Source of the DNA: Nemertoderma westbladi
Lineage: Eukaryota; Xenacoelomorpha; Nemertodermatida; Nemertodermatidae
NCBI GenBank assembly: GCA_032718475.1
Contig: JAUCBJ010005264.1
Span: forward strand, 1 to 64,000
Direction of reading: 5' to 3'
DNA: 64,000 nucleotides
The notes under the pieces are model-generated. The model did not search any database and was not told where the DNA came from. It was given only the letters and a program-made list of their open reading frames with translations. Positions 1 to 11,332 of the stretch are shown here, in pieces (position 1 is the first letter of the stretch; the number at the start of each line of letters is the position of its first letter). Made by a program: the position numbers and the translations under genes.

Positions 1-275
1 GAGGGTCTATGCAGCTACAGGTGGCACCTCCTTTATGCTGCATGGAGGTGGCAAGTATTCTTGATCAATGACCTAGAATACCTGACCTGACCTAATTGTT
101 CCACAAAGTTGTCTGGCAATAAATATCCTGTCATTATTTAGGAGCTTTTCAAATTTATATGTATACAGAACTAACAATTTAGGGCATCCTAAAATTAACA
201 ACCAGATACAGATATTAAAAATCAAGTTACAAAAACTACTTTCTCTAAAAAGATAAAGGATATTTATCCAAACAA
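1..275. other. AT-rich left edge, no gene seen
   Basis: No coding similarity is visible here. A short imperfect hairpin (ggtggcacctcc / ggaggtggcaa) lies near 20-55. The helicase frame that starts at 276 meets a stop at 246-248, so any earlier helicase exon would have to be further left or lost. Confidence 0.4.
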
Positions 276-891
276 ATGAATATAATCTCAACACCATTGA
301 CTAGAGTACATGCGACACTCGCAGATTGCCCCACACTTGAGAAGCTATCTGGAAGGGAGTTATGGTTGAAGTTTGATGTTATCGTCGAACTTAAGAAGAA
401 TTGGCGTCATATTGATGACCCTGAATGGGGAAATATACTTTCCGATGCTCGCCAAGGCGTTTGGTCTGCAGAAAGCATTGACTCTATCAATGAGAGATTC
501 GTTACCGATGCAGGTATGTTATTTGAACAACCGTTTTGTAGACTGGTAAAAAGCCTTGGCTGAGTTTTCTAATATTTATTATGAGAAACAGAAGGACAGA
601 CCACTAATTTTGTTGAAAATTACTTTATTATTTAATTGTTATTTTTTCGCTCTAATTTACCCCAAAAATTGGTAGAAATGCAAAAATACTACTTAATAAA
701 TTAAGCCACGAAAAAGAATCAGTTTTAGATTTCAATTATTAGGAATTAATAAAAGTTAAACACCATAAAAGTTGAACAATATTATTAATTATTCTCTCGA
801 TACTTTATTAACGTTTCTTTAGTTAATCTCGCTCGGTTAATAAATTACCTCGTCAATAGTTTATTTTCTCAGAGGTCCGTCCGTATGTGCC

Positions 892-913
892 ACCCCCCCC
901 CCCCCCCCCCCCC
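892..913. repeat. poly(C) tract, 22 bases
   Basis: Uninterrupted run of C inside the helicase intron. It is one of at least eight C or G runs of 12 or more in this window. Confidence 0.9.
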
Positions 914-1133
914 TCATTATTGGTCTCGGAGTTATGTATGTCTCGGGTGGGAAATTATTTTAATTAATTTTCTTCGATAAGAAAAAAAGTATAAGAAAAA
1001 AGCTATTTTTGCCTCTAATTTTAATTGACCGAAATTCAATTATTATCAGGGTCTGCACTGCACGTATTAACCCATATCATTTGTAATAATTATATAAAAT
1101 CAAATAATGGATTTACTAAAAAAATACTGCTGT

Positions 1134-1196
1134 CGTTGGATCTCGAACCCTAACTAATAGCAAATGGTCCTGCGCTCTGCCAAATAAGCTAGAATA
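1134..1196 (-). ncRNA. Decayed tRNA-like sequence (tRNA pseudogene or SINE head)
   Basis: On the minus strand there is an A-box-like stretch (TAGCTTATTTGGCAGAGC) with a D stem GCTT/GAGC, followed about 30 bases later by a B box (GGGTTCGAGATCC). Anticodon and acceptor stems do not pair well, so it is not a working tRNA gene. It lies in the helicase intron. Confidence 0.4.
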
Positions 1197-2193
1197 TGAT
1201 AACTTTGAGAAACAAAATGTCCTTATTGTTCTAGCGTATATATTAGCTATTTATTAATATGATATAAAAGTAATATTCTAGAAAAATAATACTTCTTATT
1301 TCGAAGTATTTCGCGCGAATCGTTTACATAATCGTTTACATGAATCAGTTACACTTCATCAAATTATGTATTTGTTAAATTCCAGATCATTTGAATGAGG
1401 TAATTGGATCATTCGCCCCCGTTGTTGTTTCTACCAATGCCTGCCGTGTAGCTATCAACAGTAAACTTGTTGGGGCTATGGGACTGGATATTGTTCGTAT
1501 TCAGGCAGTAATTACTGGCGGACTTCCAGGCATCATGAAATACATACGCGATGACCAATGTGATGGCCTTCCACCGTTGTTAGATATTTTCCTCGACATG
1601 CCAGTTATGGTCAGTTCTAACGTTGCGGTGGAACTTGGCGTAGCTAACGGAACTTTGGCGTTCGTCAGAGGAGTTCAGTTTCCCCATGGTACGACTTTTA
1701 CCGATGAACCGTATGCTCCCGGACATCTCAAGATGGTGAAGCGCGCATCCTGTCTACCTGACTTTGTTATTCTGGAACCCATGTTTACCAAGTGCCCTAT
1801 TTCATTTCCAAATATCCCTGATGGTTATTTCCCACTGTCACCCATCGTCATTAAGGGTATATCGATTAAACTTGGACAACACCTTCAATTCCGCATAACG
1901 AATATGCGTCAGATACCCATGTCCCCAGCGTATTCGTTAACTGTATACAAAGTCCAAGGTCTGACACTTATTGTCCTAATCATTGGGCAATGGAATGCGG
2001 AGCGCTTCAGTGGCTTTAACGGCCAAGGATCCTATGTGGGGTTCTCTAGAGTTCGCTTAAAGAAGGGACTGTAGTTACTATTCCCGATCGATGAAACCAT
2101 CCGGCGCCGGTGTAAGCCCACGGCCGAACAGTTGGCTGAAATAGATCGGATAAAATCCGTGGCCGGGCAGTTACCCAACGAGTTCCTGCTATA

Positions 2194-4440
2194 ACGGGGA
2201 CCCAAAGGGGCTGTCTCCGTGGTTCTATTATGCGTTACCATGGAAACAAGCATACTGTCCGAAATCAAACTGGCTGCCGGATAATAGTAAGTCAGAAACT
2301 TCAACACGGGAATGGGAATTTCATGGGATTGGCTGTAGGGGAGTAGGGGAGGCCAAATCCTAATTATTATATTTATTTTAATTAATGTATTGTATTCTTA
2401 CGAATTGCGACATATTATTGTATATGGCATATATATTGCCACGTGTATATGGCCTAATATAATATGTGTCGTATTTGTAAGTTTTGATATTATTTTGGTG
2501 CATTTACTGTAGAACACTCCTTGTCGTGCCGGGGCGAGGCAGTGTATTATATCTCACTTTTATATGAATGAAACCATCCATTGCAAACTGATTACTAAGA
2601 ATTTTAGTACAATTTGAGAATTTAAAAACAAGAATATAACATATTCCTTTTTCGATACATTGTCAGTTTTTGGTTGGATTAGCTCTACACTTGAACTTAA
2701 CTTATTATTGGCTTCACCTAATTGAAGATACCGTATTTCTTTCCGAAATTTATACAGCAATTGTTATACACGACAGTAACATTAAATACAATCTATTCAC
2801 ATTAATTTGACAAGTTTTTAAAGCTGAATTACAGAATATTTATTTGGGGGTAATTCTATTACAGCTTCGTGTGAATAAAAACAACAAAGTTTTATATCGC
2901 GGCATTTGATAAAGTATGTCTGTTTATTTTGTTACCGGACAACAACATGTTTTCCCAGTCACCGTTTAAGAAAAACTAATTATAATTTAAATTGTAGTAT
3001 TTACAGAGACCGGTACCGGCAACTGCAGGCAATAAAATAACCAGAACTTTTGAAGGTTATGATTAATTTTCTAAAATTAAATGTAAATAATATTGAAATT
3101 TATAATTTTATGTGGATTTTCAATTTGTTATAATTTACAAAGATTGTCAGCAGAAATACAAGAGGGGTCTAAGATAATGTTGATCAAGTGTATGGCATCC
3201 AACCACCAACCAATTGTTTTCCAGAAATATTACCATTTCAGATAGTAATCTTTCATTTACATGTGGATACCTTCATTCATGTTAAGTGAGTTTGAAACGA
3301 TTCTGATTATTATAATTTATTATCGTTTCAATGTGTGTTTGGCGTACACGGGAATATCCAAGGGTAATGAAATTATAACAGCTCTGTTGGGAAAAGCCTT
3401 TACCTCACCGGCCATTGGCGACCCTTGTGTAGTACTGTGTGCCCTGATTTCACTGTGGCGGAGAGGTTGGTTACTCTAATCTGTAGCATGCAGGTTTTGC
3501 AGCGGAACCCTTTTTATAAATATTTTTTTAAGAGATTTAACACCACATAATATAGTGGTCAAAATTTTCCGTTGCATGACTTGTATTGTTATTGGTTGGC
3601 CTAAGCTTAATTTCGAACCACGCCTTTGGTTCGAGTTGTTAATGCTTTGCCCCGATTGTGATCGAAGAGAGTGTTGACCCGTGAACCCATGCTGGGTTCA
3701 CATGGGTTGTTGATGTTAACCCTAAAGCTCTGGCCTAAATTGACCCTTTAGGATACTTTCGCATCATCGTTCGATGCGGACCCAGTTCGATAGGTGGTGG
3801 GGAGGTGAGGCCTATTGAATTGGCTCCTATTGGTCGATTGGGCCACCTTCGGTCTCTCACAGTGAACAAAGCCACTCAGCTTTCAAAACTTGAGTACGGC
3901 TATTTATCCCTGTATATTGTGCATAATTAATTGTGTGTATTTATTTTTATATGATAATAATAATAATATTGGTTTGTGCGTGTAATAATTATTTGTGTAT
4001 ATTATTATGATATTATTTTACTGGATTACTGGACCTCTATTTTAATAAATCCGGCGATAAATTGCGGTTAATTGAATTATATTGCAATTAATGCAATTGT
4101 AGATGATTTGTACATTAATTATGTGGATCCAAGCAAGGGCAGTAGTGGAGTGGGGCGAACCACGAAGTTATCAAGCTTAGATAAGAGATGCACTATTGAA
4201 ACCTTGTTTCTGACTGTCAGTCTCAGCTCACCTTAAGCCCCTGGTATCGAGAAATATATACATATACTAAATGTCCCATAGACGCCATGATAAAATAGCA
4301 GCTGGTATTCATGAAAATTTCCCCCCACCCCCTCCCTGTCTCATGAACATATATCTGTCTACTATAATAATACATCAATTGGAATTATCAATCCCCCTTA
4401 TTTAAAAAATAAAAAATTTTATAATCGTACACTAGCTACC
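2194..4440. other. AT-rich spacer with small hairpins, no gene seen
   Basis: No reading frame here resembles a protein. Perfect or near-perfect short hairpins occur at 3614-3633 (cgaacca / tggttcg) and 3681-3701 (gtgaaccca / tgggttcac), in a less AT-rich block at about 3590-3900 that could be a structured or mobile-element-derived piece. The motif tggggcgaaccacga near 4150 resembles tggggcgagccacga near 23540, the only hint of a shared repeat. Confidence 0.35.
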
Positions 4441-4530
4441 ATAGATATTAATTTTACTCGCGATATTTTCGATATTTTTCATCTTGCGATATTTTTACTC
4501 TCGATATTTTTACTCGCGATATTTTTCAAG
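4440..4530. repeat. Short degenerate tandem repeat (cgatattttt)n
   Basis: Six or so imperfect copies of a 10-18-bp unit built on cgatattttt are visible. Confidence 0.6.
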
Positions 4531-4639
4531 TCTAAATATTGTTCACCAATACTAACAACACCGACATATACTAAGCTATAACAATGAAATACAGTGCTAT
4601 ACCGACCTATGCAATACAGAGTTATCCCGAACTACACAT

Positions 4640-4995
4640 TAATTTAGATCCTAGATCCAAACTTAGATCCTGGAAGCGAGCATCCTAGATACGATCTTAG
4701 ATCCGAAAGCAACGTGAACATAGATCCTAGATGTGAACATAGATCCTGGAAGGGAACTTAGATCCTAGATATGAACTTAGATCTTGGAAGCGAACTTAGA
4801 TCCTAGATGTGAACTCAGATCCTGGAAGGGAACTTAGATACTAGATATGAACTTAGATCTTGGAAGCAACACGATCTCTGATACTACTGTAGATGTGAAC
4901 ATAGATCCTATACACGAACTTAAATCGTAGATGCGAACTTAGATCCTGGAAACGAACTTAGATCCTAAGCACGAACTTAGATCCTGGAAACGACG
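4640..4995. repeat. Degenerate minisatellite, 18-20-bp unit (gaacttagatcctggaag)
   Basis: Repeated words gaacttagatcctggaag and gaacttagatcctagatat alternate about 18 times with substitutions. There is no coding potential. Confidence 0.75.
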
Positions 4996-5047
4996 TACTG
5001 AATCATATTGATCGAGCCGAATAGAACTGATCAAGCCGAGTCGAGCT

Positions 5048-5290
5048 GACAGTTAACTTTGAAAGTCCTCAGCAAGTCTCTGATCGGATGAGCATAATCT
5101 CAAAGGATGGTATGCTGGAGTATGTGGACGACTTCTGTTACCTGGGATCATGGATCCTGAAGTCAGGTGAGGACCTTCGAATACGTAAGGGAAAGGCATG
5201 GGCAGCCTTGAATAGGCTTTCCAGGATTTAGAAGTCACAGAGAATTAATCGGAAACTTAAGGTCCGATTATTTAGAGCAGCAGTAGTTCC
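5048..5290 (+). pseudogene. LINE reverse-transcriptase fragment (thumb region)
   Basis: The plus-strand frame from 5048 reads a stretch typical of non-LTR retrotransposon reverse transcriptases just after the palm: a 'VDDFCYLGSWI' block (family form V..F.YLGs.i), a K..A..ALNRL block, then NRKLKVRLFRAAV. A TAG replaces the tryptophan codon usually found after ALNRLSRI. Both ends are lost; on the right it runs straight into AGCCG-type repeats. It is a dead scrap. Confidence 0.7.
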
Positions 5291-5680
5291 AGTAGTACTA
5301 GTAGTAGTACTACTAGTAGTAGAGCCCAATCAAGCCGGACTGAGCCCAATCGAGCCAGACTGAGCCGAATAGCCCAATGAGTCGAGTCGAGTCCAATCAA
5401 GCCTTGTCGAGCCCAATTGAGCCGGACCGAGCCGAGTTGAGCCCAATCGATCAGAGTCGCGCCCAATCGAGCCGAGTCAAGCCAAGTCGAGCAGATTCAG
5501 CCGAGTCGAGCCCAATTGAGCCAGACCGAGCCGATTCAAGCCGAATCGAGCCGATTTAACCGAATCGAGTCGGACCGAGCCGAGTCGATCCCAATCGAGT
5601 CGAGCCATGGCCTACTTAAATATTATATTTAAGTAGGCCATGGTCGAGCCCAATCGAGCCGAACCGAGCCAATCGTTGTC
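5291..5680. repeat. Degenerate AGCCG-family pentamer array
   Basis: Sequence built from gagcc, gagtc and caatc pentamers, a mutated version of the pure AGCCG array at 8309. Short frames on both strands are shadows of the period. Confidence 0.8.
5605..5643. repeat. Perfect 39-bp palindrome (18-bp arms, 3-bp loop)
   Basis: Arms ccatggcctacttaaata and its exact reverse complement flank tta. It sits inside the degenerate pentamer array and is unlike its surroundings, so it may be an inserted or hairpin-derived fragment. Confidence 0.9.
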
Positions 5681-7075
5681 TCTTTTATTTGAAATAAAAA
5701 GTCGGTTCCTTATCGGGCCGCTAGGCCCGTCACTAGTTAGGAACCGAGAGGTTCATTACTGTAAGAATTGTTAGCTGACTGACTGGCTGACTGGCTGACT
5801 GACTGGCTGATCTACAGCCAAAACTGCTCTAACGATTTTGATGAAATTTTCACAGCATCTAGATACCGCGATTCTAAGGTCCCTGGCATGATCGGCTACT
5901 CCGTCCATAGCCTCTGGGCTCGAAAAATAGACATAAACGAAAAAACGCCATAGGCGCAATGGTGAAATAACACCAATGACAGCTGGTGTCCTGCTGAAAA
6001 ATGGCTTATGTAATGGATTTCTACACAAGGCTTAGTATAAATCGATGAGGTTGCCAAGATTATTGTACTCAGTACACCCATACTGTTTGTTTAGGCCCTA
6101 GGATACTCTGTCAAAGCAAATATTAACTGGTTGGTTTAGTTAGAAATCTATTATCGCCTCAGCTGAATTACTCTTCCCAATGCAATCTATGGAAATATCT
6201 CACTCTGCTAATGTAAGCTGAATGACTGTTACGTACACAGTGAGTTGGCTACATTAATGCCAACATTATTGCAAAATGTTTTATTGTTGGATTACTCTCT
6301 GTCAGTCACCCCTTCAGAACATTGTATAGGGAATTTACTTTAGTTTACTCTACTGTGCCATTCAGCTGAATGGATTTGAGCGATTGCCAAGTTACAGAGT
6401 TGGATCATTCTCTGACCATAGGCAAAGACATCAAATCTTTTTAAAAATATACTTTTTCCATGTTTTTTTTCTGACCAAAAATTTCAAAAAAAAATTTTTC
6501 GTAGCCAGTACTGCCAATCGATTCGCCATCAAAAATAACGCAAAAATTTTTTTTTGCAAAATTTTAAATTACTGTAAATTTTTGGCGACTGGGGGGGGTC
6601 AATTTTTTTCGATCCACTATAACTCCGGAACGCTTTGTCCAAATTCGATGGGGTTTTCATTTTTCAACTTAATTCGATGTCCTCTTTCAGCCTATCCATG
6701 TTTCCAAACCCCAAACAGCGCCGTTCAAAATTTAATTTTTTCTAGTTCTAGAATTTTACAAATTTCAAAAAAGTTGCAGTATTTTATTAACGCCTTTACG
6801 GAATTCGATAGCGTTTTCGATTTTTATATTAAACGCAATATCCTGAATCTCACTAGACTAGTTTCGCGTCACCAACGCCAAGACTTCATACTTTTTGAGG
6901 AAAATTTTTCTAGAATAATTTTTATTAAATTACATTTATCGCGATTTCTTATTACTGGTTGCACATGAATTGATGAAGTTTTCAATTTATTAACTAAACA
7001 CGATATCGCGTATCGCACCAGCGTGGTTTCGAAATTCCAAAACGAGGTCTTCACTAGTTGCAGGTCGATTTTGTT
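5675..7075. repeat. Duplicated module A (first copy)
   Basis: This copy shares a ~280-bp head (cgttgtctctttta to the cgccataggcgcaatg region) with modules at 7173, 9691 and 11333. Its tail (about 5966-7075) is nearly identical to 11554-12645. The tail is very AT-rich and carries a 194-codon frame at 6384-6968 that is broken in the second copy, so it is probably not coding. Likely a repeat-element or segmental duplicate of unknown class. Confidence 0.75.
5703..5745. repeat. Hairpin in module head (copy 1 of 3)
   Basis: Nested arms ggttcct/aggaacc (outer) and cgggcc/ggcccg (inner) form a two-tier hairpin. The same sequence recurs at 7199-7241 and 9719-9761. Confidence 0.75.
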
Positions 7076-7172
7076 CTAGAATTGAGCAACTAATAATAGA
7101 TCGAATTTATTAATAATTATTGTATGAAATATGATTGTATTTTTATATAATTATTAGTTCTATACTAATTCT

Positions 7173-8300
7173 CGTTGTCTCTTATTAAAAATAAAAAGTC
7201 GGTTCCTTATCGGGCCGCTAGGCCCGTCACTAGTTAGGAACCGAGAGGTTCATTACTGTAAGAATTGCTCGTGGCTGACTGGCTGAAAGGCCAAAACTAC
7301 TCTAACGATTTTGATGAAATTTTCACAGCGGCTGGCTGACCGGATTCTAAGGTCCCTGGTATGTTCCGCTATTTCGTCCATGAGCCGTGGGCTCGAAAAA
7401 TAGACATAAACGAAAAAACGCCATAGGCGCAATGATAAAAACACCAGCTGGCTCTCATGAAAAATGGATAGAGATAGCCTAGTAATGCTATTCTTTAGGA
7501 ATGGCCACCTAACAAAGAAATGCTTTCTCTGCCAAGTATTATCCTCACTCTACAACTCAGACAGTAAGCAAACAAAAGCCGTGCATTCTAATGTATTACA
7601 TCATAAGCTGATTGCTCTCCCAATAGCCCTCACACACTCACTGAATCGAATGAAATCGAATATCTATTAGCTTAAATGCGAATAGCTGGTAAGCTGAATG
7701 CCATTTTAGTTATTGTGTACTGTTGACTGCAGAGTTGACTGCTATGTTGTATGTATTTAATTAAAATAATTTTCGTAGAGGGAAGTTAATTTGGGATTAC
7801 TTTCTATCAGATGTAAGCAAAGCTGTTCAATGGGGTGGGTCATGGGACCCAAATATAGTACATTATGCATGGCAAACATTAATAAAATCATTCAGTCAAC
7901 CTGGAGGGTATTTGCTTAGTTAACTCTACTGTGCGAAAAACGAATTTATAATGTTACCCATACTTCAGGTGAATGAATTTTTAGATATTTGTACTGAAGG
8001 CAACGATTTCTGATATAATTAAAATACAAGACAGGGGCTTGTTTCGATATATGTAGTTGCGCCCTTCTAGCAGCACGTGAGATGATCAAATAATAGACAC
8101 AATGTTTGACTTTGTCCCTTCGAGCAGCACGTGAGTTTTGCTTTGACCCTTCGATATATGTATTTGCGCCCTTCGAGCAGCACGTGAATTACATCAAATA
8201 ATAGACACATTGTTTGACTTTGTCCCTTCGAGCAGCACGTGAGTTTTGCTTTGACCCTTCGATATATGTATTTGCGCCCTTCGAGCAGCACGGGGAGTCG
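7173..8300. repeat. Duplicated module B (first copy)
   Basis: It has the same head as module A, then a different tail (7441-8300) that recurs at 9971-10920. The end of the tail (about 8045-8300) is a ~108-bp tandem repeat, each unit holding CACGTG cores within the word cgagcagcacgtgag. No convincing gene is present. Confidence 0.75.
8045..8295. repeat. ~108-bp tandem repeat with CACGTG E-box cores
   Basis: The word cgatatatg recurs at 8045, 8152 and 8260. Each period holds two cgagcagcacgtg copies. A related version lies at 10690-10915. The E-box content is seen; any binding is inference. Confidence 0.7.
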
Positions 8301-8308
8301 ACTCAGAC

Positions 8309-9640
8309 CGAGCCAAGCCGAGCCGAGCCGAGCCGAGCCGAGCCGAGCCGAGCCGAGCCGAGCCGAGCCGAGCCGAGCCGAGCCGAGCCGAGCCGAGCCG
8401 AGCCGAGCCGAGCCGAGCCGAGCCGAGCCGAGCCGAGCCGAGCCGAGCCGAGCCGAGCCGAGCCGAGCCGAGCCGAGCCGAGCCGAGCCGAGCCGAGCCG
8501 AGCCGAGCCGAGCCGAGCCGAGCCGAGCCGAGCCGAGCCGAGCCGAGCCGAGCCGAGCCGAGCCGAGCCGAGCCGAGCCGAGCCGAGCCGAGCCGAGCCG
8601 AGCCGAGCCGAGCCGAGCCGAGCCGAGCCGAGCCGAGCCGAGCCGAGCCGAGCCGAGCCGAGCCGAGCCGAGCCGAGCCGAGCCGAGCCGAGCCGAGCCG
8701 AGCCGAGCCGAGCCGAGCCGAGCCGAGCCGAGCCGAGCCGAGCCGAGCCGAGCCGAGCCGAGCCGAGCCGAGCCGAGCCGAGCCGAGCCGAGCCGAGCCG
8801 AGCCGAGCCGAGCCGAGCTGAGCCGAGCCTAATCGAGCCGAGCCGAGCCGAGCCGAGCCGAGCCGAGCCGAGCCGAGCTGAGCCGAGCCGAGCCGAGCCG
8901 AGCCGAGCCGAGCCGAGCCGAGCCGAGCCGAGCCGAGCCGAGCCGAGCCGAGCCGAGCCGAGCCGAGCCGAGCCGAGCCGAGCCGAGCCGAGCCGAGCCG
9001 AGCCGAGCCGAGCCGAAGCCGAGCCGAGCCGAGCCGAGCCGAGCCGAGCCGAGCCGAGCCTAATCGAGCCGAGCCGAGCCGAGCCGAGCCGAGCCGAGCC
9101 GAGCCGAGCCGAGCCGAGCCGAGCCGTGCCGAGCCGAGCCGAGCCGAGCCGGGCCGTGCCGAGCCGAGCCGAGCCGAGCCGAGCCGAGCCGTGCCGAGCC
9201 GAGCCGAGCCGAGCCGAGCCGAGCCGAGCCGAGCCGAGCCGAGCCGAGCCAAGCCGGCCGAGCCGAGCCGGCCAACCGAGCCGAGCCGAGCCGAGCCGAG
9301 CCGAGCCGAGCCGAGCCGAGCCGAGCCGAACCGAGCCGAGCCGAGCCGAGCCGAGCCGGCCGAGCCGAGCCGTGCCGAGCCATGCCGTGCCGAGCCGAGC
9401 CGAGCCGAGCCGAGCCGAGCCGAGCCGAGCCGAGCCGAGCCGAGCCGAGCCGAGCCGAGCCGAGCCGAGCCGAGCCGAGCCGAGCCAAGCCGAACCGAGC
9501 CGAACCGAGCCGAGCCGAGCCGAGCCGAGCCGAACCGAACCGAGCCGAGCCGAGCCAAACCGAGCCGAGCCGAACCGAGCCGAGCCGAGCCGAGCCGAGC
9601 CGAGCCGAGCCGAGCCGAGCCGAGCCGAGCCGAGCCGATC
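8309..9640. repeat. AGCCG pentanucleotide satellite, about 265 copies
   Basis: Nearly pure (AGCCG)n with scattered variants (agctg, aatcg, gtgcc, ggccg), purest from 8309 to about 9120. Because the unit is 5 bp and stop-free, several frames on both strands stay open for 450-530 codons (repeating EPSRA or GSARL). These are artefacts, not genes. It lies in the centre of the mirrored module block. Confidence 0.95.
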
Positions 9641-9690
9641 AAGCCAAGTCGAACTTAATCGTGCCCAATCGTGCAAGACCGAGCCGAGCT

Positions 9691-10920
9691 CGTTGTCTCT
9701 TTTATTTGAAATAAAAAGTCGGTTCCTTATCGGGCCGCTAGGCCCGTCACTAGTTAGGAACCGAGAGGTTCATTACTGTAAGAATTGTTGGCTGATTGAT
9801 TGACTGGCTGACTGATCTACAGCCAAAACTACTCTAACGATTTTGATGAAATTTTCACAGCATCTAGATACCGCGATTCTAAGGTCCCTGGTATGTTCCG
9901 CTATTTCGTCCATGAGCCGTGGGCTCGAAAAATAGACATAAACGAAAAAACGCCATAGGCGCAATGATAAAAACACCAGCTGGCACTCATGAAAAATGGA
10001 TAGAGATAGCCTAGTAATGCTATTCTATAGGAATGGCCACCTAACAAGGAAATGGTTTCTCTGCCAGTATTATCCTCACTCTACAACTCAGACAGTAAGC
10101 AAACAAAAGCCGTGGGATTCTAATGTATTAAATCATAAGCTGATTGCTCTCCCAATAGCCCTCACACACTCACTGAATCCAATGAAATCGAATATCTATT
10201 AGCTTAATGCGAATAGCTGGTAAGCTGAATGCCATTTTAGTTATTGTGTAGGCCTACTACTGTTGACTGTGGAGTAGACTGCTATGTTGCATGTATTTAA
10301 TTAAAATAATTTTCGTAGAGGGAAGTTAATTTGGGATTACTCTCTATCAGATGTAAGCAAAGTTGTTCAATGGGGTGGGTCATGGAACCCAAATATAGTA
10401 CATTATGCATGGCAAACATTAATAAAATCATTCAGTCAACCTGACGGGTATTTGCTTTACTTAACTACTGTGTGAAAAGCGAATTTATAATGTTACCCAT
10501 ACTTCAGGTAAATGAATTTTTAGATATTTTGTACTGAAGGCAAGGATTTCTGATATAATTAAAATACAAATTGATTTATTTTTATTTTATATCTATTTTA
10601 TTGATAAAATAATAATATGATTTTACCGAATTTCATTTACCCCGTGTATATTATTATATTATTATTAAAATACAAGACAGGGGCTTGTTTCGATATATGT
10701 AGTTGCGCCCTTCGAGCAGCACGTGAGTTAATCAAATATTAGACACAATGTTTGACTTTGTCCCTTCTAGCAGCACGTGAGTTTTGCTTTGACCCTTGAT
10801 ATATGATGTTGTGCCCTTCGAGCAGCACGTGAGTTACATCAAATAATAGACACACTGTTTGACTTTGTCCCTTCGAGCAGCACGTGAGTTTGGCTTTGAC
10901 CCTTCCAGCAGCGTGTGTCA
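9691..10920. repeat. Duplicated module B' (second copy)
   Basis: Head and tail match 7173-8300 closely, with an extra AT-rich stretch at about 10565-10670. The tail ends in the same cgagcagcacgtgag repeats. Confidence 0.75.
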
Positions 10921-11332
10921 ATCGAGCCGAATCATACTGATCCAGCCGAATAGAACCAATCGAGGCGATCAAGCCGAGTCGAGCCCAATTGAGCCGAGTC
11001 AAGCCGAACGGAGCCGAGTTGAGCCCAATCAAGCTTCGTCGAGCCAGACTGAGGCGAGGCAAGCCCAATCGAGTCGAGTCGAGTCGAGCCCAATAGAGCC
11101 GAGTCGAGCCCAATCAATCCTAGTCGAGCCTAATTGAGCCGGACCGAGCCAAGTCGAGCCCAATCGATCCAGACTGAGCCAAGTTGAGACAAATCGAGCC
11201 AAGTCAAGCCCAATCAATCCCAATCGAGCCGAGTCGAGCGGATTGAGCCCAATTGAGCCAAGTCGAGCCAGACCGAGCCGAGTCGAACCCAATCGAGCCG
11301 ATTTAGCCGAATCGAGCTGAGTCGAATTTCGA
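10920..11332. repeat. Degenerate AGCCG-family pentamer array (second)
   Basis: Mutated gagcc/gagtc/caatc pentamers, like 5291-5680. Open frames on both strands here are repeat shadows. Confidence 0.8.

Larger units (their letters stand above)
514..1385 (+). other. Predicted intron of the helicase-like gene
   Basis: The 872-bp gap between the two helicase blocks has a consensus donor (cag|gtatgt) and acceptor (aattccag|at). It restores phase: the last exon base g plus at gives the Asp codon before HLNEV. The interval is AT-rich, has stops in all frames, and holds a 22-base C run and a decayed tRNA-like sequence. An insertion instead of an intron is possible, but the splice consensus at both ends argues for an intron. 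Confidence 0.6.
276..2193 (+). pseudogene. PIF1-like (possibly Helitron-related) helicase, C-terminal part, split by one intron
   Basis: Two coding blocks fit one superfamily-1 PIF1-type DNA helicase. Block 1 (276-513) has the segment that runs from GRELWLKFDVIVELKKNWRH to SINERF, the PIF1 pattern of 'vvEL..n.R' followed by 'LN.R'. Block 2 (1386-2071) begins with APVVVSTNACRVAIN and ends with the helicase V/VI-like motifs YSLTVYKVQGLTL and YVGFSRVR. A donor cag|gtatgt at 513/514 and an acceptor tccag|at at 1385/1386 join the blocks in phase. The frame meets TAG at 2072-2074, then stays open for another 39 codons (starting LLFPID, as family members do after the SRVR motif) to TAA at 2191-2193. 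Walker A and B motifs are absent from the window. This is therefore a 5'-truncated copy with a likely premature stop. Helitron origin is possible, but no Rep domain or CTRR end is seen. Confidence 0.7.

Noticed and set aside
6384-6968. 194-codon frame in module A
   Set aside because: The homologous module A' (11554-12645) has indels that destroy it, so it is not under coding constraint.
8194-9803. Open frames of up to 529 codons on both strands (repeating EPSRA or GSARL)
   Set aside because: They are translations of a stop-free 5-bp satellite, open in several frames at once, with no start context or flanking gene structure.
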